From a bacterium (GTDB lineage: Bacteria; Bacillota; Clostridia; Oscillospirales; Acutalibacteraceae), in NCBI GenBank assembly GCA_004560045.1, contig SFWF01000046.1, positions 1 to 11,594 of the forward strand: a DNA stretch of 11,594 nt, read 5' to 3'. Under the pieces are notes generated by a model, which was given only the letters and a program-made list of their open reading frames with translations, did not search any database and was not told the DNA's origin. The first letter of the stretch is position 1, and every line of letters starts with the position of its first letter. Shown in pieces: positions 6,385-11,594 of this stretch. Both the position numbers and the translations under genes were made by a program.

Positions 6385-6597
6385 GAAGACTCTGCCTTTT
6401 TGGAAAGCTCGACAGGAATTACGCGTCACCGACTGAGAGCGCGTTTCGAGTGAGTAGTAGGTACGGGAACGCTTCAACGGCAACCACAGTTTAATAAAAA
6501 AGCGGACGCGTTTACGCGTCAAAACGGGTGGCACCGCGGATAAACTATCTTATTCGTCCCGAGAGTACCTTTTGGTATTCTCGGGACGAATTTTTTT
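6385..6597 (+). promoter_or_regulatory. T-box riboswitch leader controlling aspS-gatC, gatA and gatB
   Basis: The canonical T-box sequence AACGGGTGGCACCGCGG is present (about 6524-6540), preceded by a perfect stem III-like hairpin GACGCG-TTTA-CGCGTC (6505-6520) and followed by a strong terminator whose 5' arm (CGTCCCG, 6555-6561) can pair with the T-box to form the antiterminator. Uncharged tRNA binding to the T-box bulge would allow readthrough. The leader is compact (~213 nt) and stem I is hard to draw. One fold closes ACUCU (6389-6393) with ACAGU (6486-6490), with one mismatch, and places AAC (6476-6478, Asn) in an internal loop. A local hairpin, ACGCG (6421-6425)/CGCGU (6440-6444), instead exposes GAC (6431-6433, Asp) in its loop. 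The specifier is therefore uncertain, but both candidates suit the encoded enzymes. Confidence 0.9.
6552..6597 (+). terminator. T-box leader terminator
   Basis: An 18-bp stem (6552-6569 with 6574-6591, one G-T pair) closes a TTTT loop and runs into a seven-T tract (6591-6597). It is mutually exclusive with the antiterminator through CGTCCCG. It is also the first intrinsic terminator downstream of the SDR-glycyl radical enzyme pair. Confidence 0.93.
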
Positions 6598-6624
6598 AAA
6601 TTACATCAAACGGAGGTATGTAAA

Positions 6625-8730
6625 ATGTACAGAACTCATAGGTGTGGCGATATAAGAAAGGAGCACATCGGTCAGCGCGTAGACCTGGCCGGATGGGTCG
6701 AGGTCGTAAGAGACCACGGCGGCGTTCTTTTCGTCGATCTTCGTGACGAGACCGGAATTACTCAGGTCGTCGTTCACGACGAGAACCTTCTTAAGGGAAT
6801 CGCAAAGGAAACGGTCGTATCTGTTTCGGGTACCGTTACCGAGCGTGACCCCGCCACCGTAAACGAAAAAATTGCGACGGGACAGGTCGAGCTCGTTGCC
6901 GACAGCTTAACCGTCCTCGGCGCCTGCACAAGGGAGCTTCCCTTCGAGATCGGCGCAAAGGATACCAACGAAAATATCCGCTTAAAGCACCGCTTCTTAG
7001 ACCTAAGAAGCGAAGCGCTTCATAAGAATATCATCCTTCGCAGTAAGGTTATCGGCCATATGCGCCGCCTTATGGAGGAAAGAGGATTTTTAGATATTCA
7101 GACTCCTATCCTTACCGCTTCCTCCCCCGAGGGCGCCCGCGACTTCCTCGTTCCTTCCCGTAAGCATCCCGGAAAGTTCTACGCCCTTCCTCAGGCACCT
7201 CAGCAGTTTAAGCAGCTCCTTATGGTATCCGGCTTCGACCGCTATTTCCAGATAGCCCCCTGCTTCAGAGACGAGGATGCACGTGCCGACCGTTCCCCCG
7301 GCGAATTTTATCAGCTCGACTTCGAGATGGCCTTCGCTACTCAGGACGAGGTATTAGAGGTCTGTGAATCGGTAGTTTCGGACATCTTTAAGACCTTCTC
7401 GGACAAAAAGGTTACCGCTTCTCCCTTCAGAAGGATCCCCTATGCAGAGGCTATGGCAAAATACGGCTCTGATAAGCCCGATCTCAGAAACCCCCTCGTT
7501 ATCTGCGACCTGACCGAATTCTTCACCCGCGCCCCCTTTAAGCCCTTTATGAACAAGCCGGTCCGCGGTATCGTTACCCCCATCGGAAACGAGCGCTGGT
7601 TCTTCGATAAGTCGCTGGAATATGCTCAGAAGCAGGCCAAAATGGCAGGACTTGCTCATATTACACTTTTAGAAGAGGCCACCACTAAGTTCAAGGATGA
7701 TCCTATCACCAAGGTCCTCTCGGAGGAGCAGAAGAAGGAGATCGTCGAGCTTACGGGAATTAAAGAGGGTCAGACCATATTCTTTATCTGCGACACCTCT
7801 TCGGATACCGCCGACAAGAATGCAGGCGTTATCCGTAACTGGCTCGGTGCGGAGCTCGGTCTTATAAACAAAGACTCCTTCGAGTTCTGCTTCGTCGTCG
7901 ACTTCCCCATGTACGAGCGCGACGAGGTAACCGATCAGATAATCTTTACTCATAACCCCTTCTCTATGCCTCAGGGCGGACTCGAAGCCTTAGAGACCAA
8001 GGACCCCTGCACCGTGCTGGCCTATCAGTACGACCTCGTTTGTAACGGTATTGAGTTGGCTTCGGGTGCGGTCCGTAACCATAGCCCCGAAATTATGAGA
8101 AAGGCCTTCGAGATAGCAGGCTACGAGGAGAGCGAGGTCGAAAAGCGCTTCTCGGCCCTCTATAACGCTTTCCAGTTCGGCGCTCCGCCTCACGCAGGTA
8201 TGGCCCCCGGTGTTGACCGAATCGTTATGCTCCTCGCCGACACCGAGACCATCCGTGACGTTATCGCCTTCCCCCTCGACGGAACCGCTCAGGATCAGCT
8301 TCTCGGCGCTCCCGGTGAGGTTACCGAGCTTCAGCTCTTCGAGGCAAACGTTTCTATCCGCGGAAAGGAATCGGCCGATACCTTCGGCACCGCAGGCGAC
8401 GGCTCCAACTTTGCCGACGCGGTTTCTGCCTCCAAGGCAGGGGTCACCTCGGGCAAATCCAAGCTTGAGGGCCTCGAACAGGTAAACGAGCTTTCTCTTA
8501 CCGCCGAGGAAAAGAAGAGAATGGAAAAGATCTTTAAGTCTATGGCCGAAAAAGAGGCCGAGCTTAAAAATATCGATACCGAGAATACCGAGGTAATGGT
8601 TCACGTCCGCGAAATGATCAACGTGCTCAGAAGCGACGAAAGAAAGCAACCCTTTGCCCGTGCCGACTTGCTCAAGGGTGCTCCTCAGGCAACCGAGGAT
8701 TCCTGGCAGGTACCGAGACTTGTAAAGTAA
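6625..8730 (+). CDS. aspS: Aspartyl-tRNA synthetase fused to GatC (AspRS-GatC fusion, probably non-discriminating)
   Basis: This is a 701-aa protein; GGAGG at 6612-6616 fixes the ATG. Residues 1-579 are a full bacterial-type AspRS: the N-terminal OB-fold anticodon domain, class II motif 1 (GFLDIQTPILT), motif 2 (C213-F-R215-D-E-D), a GAD insertion domain, motif 3 (G525-M-A-P-G529-V-D-R532) and the usual end (RDVIAFP, LLGAPGEV). Residues about 580-611 form a Gly/Ser/Ala-rich linker. Residues about 613-701 are a complete GatC domain: LSLTAEEKKRMEKIF, IDTENTEVMVHV, NVLRSDE and terminal WQVPRLVK match the standard ~95-aa GatC. No separate gatC lies in the operon. His31 (RRDHGG-type context) and Ala77 align with the positions (His31, Gly83 in Pseudomonas) that mark non-discriminating AspRS, against Leu and Lys in discriminating enzymes. 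It would form Asp-tRNA(Asn) already tethered to the amidotransferase. A frameshift artefact is unlikely, since the linker is in frame and codon use is uniform. Confidence 0.93.
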   Translation: MYRTHRCGDIRKEHIGQRVDLAGWVEVVRDHGGVLFVDLRDETGITQVVVHDENLLKGIAKETVVSVSGTVTERDPATVNEKIATGQVELVADSLTVLGACTRELPFEIGAKDTNENIRLKHRFLDLRSEALHKNIILRSKVIGHMRRLMEERGFLDIQTPILTASSPEGARDFLVPSRKHPGKFYALPQAPQQFKQLLMVSGFDRYFQIAPCFRDEDARADRSPGEFYQLDFEMAFATQDEVLEVCESVVSDIFKTFSDKKVTASPFRRIPYAEAMAKYGSDKPDLRNPLVICDLTEFFTRAPFKPFMNKPVRGIVTPIGNERWFFDKSLEYAQKQAKMAGLAHITLLEEATTKFKDDPITKVLSEEQKKEIVELTGIKEGQTIFFICDTSSDTADKNAGVIRNWLGAELGLINKDSFEFCFVVDFPMYERDEVTDQIIFTHNPFSMPQGGLEALETKDPCTVLAYQYDLVCNGIELASGAVRNHSPEIMRKAFEIAGYEESEVEKRFSALYNAFQFGAPPHAGMAPGVDRIVMLLADTETIRDVIAFPLDGTAQDQLLGAPGEVTELQLFEANVSIRGKESADTFGTAGDGSNFADAVSASKAGVTSGKSKLEGLEQVNELSLTAEEKKRMEKIFKSMAEKEAELKNIDTENTEVMVHVREMINVLRSDERKQPFARADLLKGAPQATEDSWQVPRLVK

Positions 8731-8745
8731 AGAGAGGTGTGCAAA

Positions 8746-9894
8746 TTGGCTAAATATATTACTGAAATAAGCAAAAACGGCAACATTGCCGTCGACGATA
8801 ACATCCTTGTAAAGGATTATCCTGCTACCGCAGGCTCCAAAATGCTCGAAGGCTTCGTGCCCCTTTTCTCGGCTACCGCTGTAGAAAAGCTTACCGCCGC
8901 CGGTTACACCCTTTCGGGCAAGACCGCAATAGGCGAATTCGGCCTCGACCTTTACGGCGAGACCTCGGTAAACGATATCTGCGCCGCCGCTTCCCTTGTT
9001 AAAGAGGGTGCGGTAAAGGCCGCTTTGAACGTAGATTTAAACGGAGCTCCGAGAAGAGCCGCCGCTATAGAGGGAGTTACCTTTATAAAGCCCACCTACG
9101 GAACCGTTTCCCGCTACGGTATAATCGCCTGCGCCTGCTCGGGTGAGCAGATAGGCGTTACTGCCAAAAATGCCGCCACCGCCGCAGAGGTGCTGTCGGT
9201 CATCGCGGGCTACGACGAAAAGGACGGTACCAGCCTTAAGGAGGTAAAGGGTATCGACTACAACTGCGACGCTCCTGCAAAGGGAATGAAGCTTGCCCTT
9301 GTAAAAGAGCTTTATAACGAAAACCTTGCCGCCGCGGTAAGGGCGTATAAGGCCGCAGGTGCCGAGGTCGAGGAGATATCCCTCCCCGAGGTCTTCGCCG
9401 CACAGACCGCCTGGCAGATACTCTATTCTGCCGAGACCACCAACAACCTTTCCCGTTTCGACGGAGTAAAATACGGTTACCGTACCGAAAAATATAAAAA
9501 CATCGACGAGCTCTATGTATCAAGCCGCACCGAGGCCTTCGGATTCCTCACCAAGGCTACCATCCTTTACGGCTCCGACGTTCTTTCAAAGGGACGCTAC
9601 GAGGACTGCTACGATAAGGCCCTTAAGGTCCGCCGCAAGGTGGTAGAGAAGCTTACCGAGCTTTTCGCTACCTATGACGCACTTCTTATGCCGGCCTGTT
9701 CAAAGAATGAATTCGAAGGCTATCCTATCGACGAGGCCTTCGAAAAGGTATTTGACGAGAGCCGCTATACCGCCACAGCTTCGATTACGGGTCTTCCCGC
9801 CGTCGTAGCAGAGGGTGTTCAGCTTGTAGGCGATTATTTCTGCGACGGCAAGCTGCTTGCCCTCGCAAAAGCCATAGAAAAGGAGGAAGCATAA
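8746..9894 (+). CDS. gatA: GatA-like amidotransferase subunit A, shortened and catalytically degenerate
   Basis: This is a 382-aa protein from TTG at 8746, chosen because AGAGAGGTG (8731-8739) is well placed for it; a GTG at 8737 lies inside that site. It clearly aligns with GatA: KPTYGTVSRYG, QIG, NNLSRFDGVKYGYRTE, SRTEAFG and ITGLPA. It is about 100 residues shorter than usual GatA (~485), lacking the first ~60 residues and a stretch before the serine-rich loop. The amidase-signature triad is gone. The Lys of IKDNI is Asp17 (AVDDNI); the GGSSGGS loop with the cis-Ser is replaced by non-Gly/Ser sequence (VNDICAAA); the nucleophile Ser of DTGGS is Ala101 (DLNGA), with spacing to KPTYG preserved. 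The Arg pair and Asp that bind glutamine are also replaced, while the matching Tyr remains. The reading frame is continuous and fold motifs persist, so it looks like a maintained pseudoenzyme, probably a scaffold between GatC and GatB. Glutaminase activity is not expected. Confidence 0.88.
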   Translation: MAKYITEISKNGNIAVDDNILVKDYPATAGSKMLEGFVPLFSATAVEKLTAAGYTLSGKTAIGEFGLDLYGETSVNDICAAASLVKEGAVKAALNVDLNGAPRRAAAIEGVTFIKPTYGTVSRYGIIACACSGEQIGVTAKNAATAAEVLSVIAGYDEKDGTSLKEVKGIDYNCDAPAKGMKLALVKELYNENLAAAVRAYKAAGAEVEEISLPEVFAAQTAWQILYSAETTNNLSRFDGVKYGYRTEKYKNIDELYVSSRTEAFGFLTKATILYGSDVLSKGRYEDCYDKALKVRRKVVEKLTELFATYDALLMPACSKNEFEGYPIDEAFEKVFDESRYTATASITGLPAVVAEGVQLVGDYFCDGKLLALAKAIEKEEA

Positions 9895-11304
9895 ATGAAA
9901 TACGAACTTGTCATCGGTCTTGAGACCCACGTTGAGCTTGCTACCGATTCTAAGCTTTTCTGCTCCTGCGGAGGCCATGCCGCCGCCGACGAGCCTAACG
10001 ACTGCGTTTGCCCTGCCTGCGCGGGTATGCCCGGTATGCTTCCCGTTACCAACAGACACGCAATCGAGCTTGCGGTCAAGGCAGGCTTTATGCTCAACTG
10101 CAAGATCAATAAGTATACCACCTTCGATAAGAAGAGCTACTATTATCCCGATCTCCCCGCCGCATATCAGATTACACAGTGGTTTCATCCCATCTGCGTC
10201 GAGGGCTCGGTACAGATAGGCGACCGCACCATCGGCATAAAGCAGATCCACGTTGAGGAGGACGCAGGAAAGCTCGTTCACGACGACGCTACCAACACCT
10301 CCCTCGTCGACTACAACCGTACCAGCGTTCCCCTTATCGAGATCGTTTCAAAGCCCGATTTCAGAAGCTCCGACGAGGTTATAACCTACCTTAAGCGTCT
10401 TAAGGCCGGTCTTCAGTTTGCGGGAATTTCCGAGTGTGAGGAGGGCGCAATGCGCTGTGACGTCAACATCTCGGTCCGCCCCGAGGGCTCGGATCAGCTC
10501 GGTGTTCGAAGCGAGATCAAGAATATGAGCTCCTTCGCCGAAATAAAGGACGCTATCGAGTTCGAAAAGGTACGTCACGTTGATGCGATCGAGCGTCATA
10601 CCGAAATGCTGGTTCAGGAGACCAGACGCTGGGACGAGGCCAAGCGCCGTACCTTCCCCATGCGTAATAAGGAGACCGCCGCCGACTACCGCTATTTCCC
10701 CGACCCCAACCTTATGCCCATCGTCATCGACGACGAGTGGCTTGAAGAAATTCGCGCTTCTATGCCCGCTACCGCCGAGGAAAAGGGTCGGAAGTACGTG
10801 GATATGGGAATCGCTGAGAAGGAGGCCGCAGTTCTTGCCTCCGACGCAAAGCTCTGCGCCGTATTCGACGAGGTAGTAAGCCTCGGACGCGAGCCTAAGA
10901 GCGTCGCCTCCTGGATCCTTACCGAATGTATGAGCAGAATGCACTATCTCGGTATCGAGACCCTTTCCATCGCTCCCGCAAAGCTCGCCCGTATTATCGA
11001 GCTTGTAGATACTTCCGAAATTACCCGTAATGCAGGTAAAAAGGTTCTTGCCGCAGTATTCGAAAGCGATGTTGACGTCGATAAATACTGTGAGGAGCAG
11101 GGACTTAACGCCAAGGTTGACAGCGCCGTCATCGAGGCCACCGTCGACCGCATTATTTCCGAGAATCCTCAGGCCGTAGCCGACTATAAGGACGGCAAGG
11201 TCAAGGCAATGCAGGCCCTCTTCGGCCTCATTATGAGAGAGCTTAAGGGTGTAGGCGACCCCGCCGTCATCCGCTCCCTCCTCGAAAGCAAGCTTAATGC
11301 TTAA
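9895..11304 (+). CDS. gatB: Asp-tRNA(Asn)/Glu-tRNA(Gln) amidotransferase subunit B
   Basis: This is a 469-aa protein of normal length (~475). The start ATG follows the gatA stop directly (TAAATG), and AGGAGG (9881-9886) lies within the end of gatA. The cradle domain shows GLETHVEL with Glu10 and His12, the conserved KQIHVEEDAGK segment (His119, Glu121, Glu122), DYNRTSVPLIEIVS, and the EGAMRCDVNISVRPEG and ADYRYFPDPNL signatures. Cysteines 23, 25, 39 and 42 form the zinc site found in many GatB proteins; Cys37 is extra. The helical and YqeY-like tail domain follows, ending GVGDPAVIRSLLESKL. GatB phosphorylates the aspartyl (or glutamyl) group on the tRNA and amidates it with ammonia. All residues I can check are intact, in contrast to GatA, so the transamidation half-reaction appears functional. 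It is the last gene of the T-box operon. Confidence 0.95.
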   Translation: MKYELVIGLETHVELATDSKLFCSCGGHAAADEPNDCVCPACAGMPGMLPVTNRHAIELAVKAGFMLNCKINKYTTFDKKSYYYPDLPAAYQITQWFHPICVEGSVQIGDRTIGIKQIHVEEDAGKLVHDDATNTSLVDYNRTSVPLIEIVSKPDFRSSDEVITYLKRLKAGLQFAGISECEEGAMRCDVNISVRPEGSDQLGVRSEIKNMSSFAEIKDAIEFEKVRHVDAIERHTEMLVQETRRWDEAKRRTFPMRNKETAADYRYFPDPNLMPIVIDDEWLEEIRASMPATAEEKGRKYVDMGIAEKEAAVLASDAKLCAVFDEVVSLGREPKSVASWILTECMSRMHYLGIETLSIAPAKLARIIELVDTSEITRNAGKKVLAAVFESDVDVDKYCEEQGLNAKVDSAVIEATVDRIISENPQAVADYKDGKVKAMQALFGLIMRELKGVGDPAVIRSLLESKLNA

Positions 11305-11305
11305 C

Positions 11306-11336
11306 AAAAAAAGACCCCGAAAGGGGTCTTTTTTTT
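11306..11336 (+). terminator. Intrinsic terminator of the aspS-gatC/gatA/gatB operon
   Basis: GACCCC (11313-11318), a GAAA tetraloop and GGGGTC (11323-11328), flanked by A7 and T8, form a classic Rho-independent terminator one base after the gatB stop codon. The repeat begins immediately after the T-tract. Confidence 0.95.
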
Positions 11337-11430
11337 AGGGAAAGGGGAAATGGGAAAGGTTAGGGAAAAGGGGCTGCGCAGGGGCCTGTGGACAGTGGTC
11401 AGTGATCAGTGGTCAGAAAAGAGTAACGCC
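11337..11430 (+). repeat. Compound intergenic repeat, right copy
   Basis: Module order on the plus strand: purine tract (11337-11366, exact reverse complement of 321-350), GGGGCTGCGCAGGGGCC (11370-11386), about four CAGTGGT-like units (11388-11415), and AAAAGAGTAACGCC (11417-11430, exact reverse complement of 366-379). The CTGCGCAG core is palindromic. It is non-coding. From here to the window end I see no gene. Confidence 0.85.
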
Positions 11431-11489
11431 TTCGGCGTGAGTAGCGCTGCGCGCGAGTAAAAAGAGTAACGGATATCGAAGCAATATAT

Positions 11490-11525
11490 CGGGATGTTGT
11501 AGGGGATGGCGTCCTCGACATCCCG
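11490..11525 (+). repeat. TGTAGGGG-type module inside a perfect inverted repeat
   Basis: CGGGATGT (11490-11497) and ACATCCCG (11518-11525) are perfect 8-bp inverted repeats enclosing TGTAGGGGATGGCGT, so the module can form a stem-loop. The inner part matches 79-106 on the same strand. A further TGTAGGG start at 11581 is cut by the window edge. Confidence 0.55.
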
Positions 11526-11594
11526 AGGAAAATGAGACGGGGATAAACGGCTATTCTCGGTATAAAATATACGATAACATTGTAGGGTGGGACT

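Noticed and set aside
8746..9894. GatA losses explained by a frameshift or assembly error
   Set aside because: The frame is continuous and spacing from the lost nucleophile to KPTYG is exactly that of normal GatA. The changes are substitutions and clean deletions at several separate sites.
321..11430. A composite transposon bounded by the inverted repeats
   Set aside because: No transposase or integrase lies between the repeats, the cargo includes an essential-type tRNA operon, and the repeats differ in length and module order.

Overview
The window looks like chromosome of an anaerobic, probably gut-associated Firmicute of the class Clostridia. The reasons are strong GGAGG-type ribosome binding sites, TTG starts, sigma-A type promoters, a T-box leader, an indirect tRNA amidation operon, a glycyl radical enzyme, and intergenic repeat modules of a kind I associate with uncultured clostridial genomes. 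The genus cannot be fixed from sequence alone.

Layout. Positions 1-450 hold no gene, only a mosaic of short repeat modules. Two leftward genes follow: an intracellular DUF4838-family protein with a cysteine-rich tail (489-2429) and, upstream of it, an AraC-type regulator (2542-3336). A divergent intergenic region with a near-perfect direct repeat separates them from a rightward pair with a 4-bp overlap: an SDR oxidoreductase (3475-4215) and a short glycyl radical enzyme (4212-6329). This looks like one regulated catabolic locus: regulator, putative glycoside-acting protein, dehydrogenase/reductase and radical lyase or dehydratase. The substrate is unknown and no radical-SAM activase is present in the window.

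A sigma-A promoter (6350-6377) and a T-box leader with terminator (about 6385-6597) then drive a three-gene tRNA operon: aspS fused in frame to gatC (6625-8730), a shortened gatA (8746-9894) and gatB (9895-11304), ending at an intrinsic terminator (11306-11336). The synthetase has residues typical of non-discriminating AspRS, so it probably charges both tRNA-Asp and tRNA-Asn and passes Asp-tRNA(Asn) to the amidotransferase. The GatA subunit keeps its fold motifs but has lost all three catalytic residues of the amidase triad and two of the known glutamine-binding positions. GatB keeps its key residues.

The most notable system is therefore a T-box-controlled transamidosome in which synthetase and GatC are one polypeptide and the glutaminase subunit is a pseudoenzyme. 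It would need free ammonia or an ammonia donor in trans. After 11336 the window again holds only repeat modules. The main one is an inverted copy of the left-hand repeat, and each copy directly abuts a terminator T-tract in the same orientation relative to its gene.
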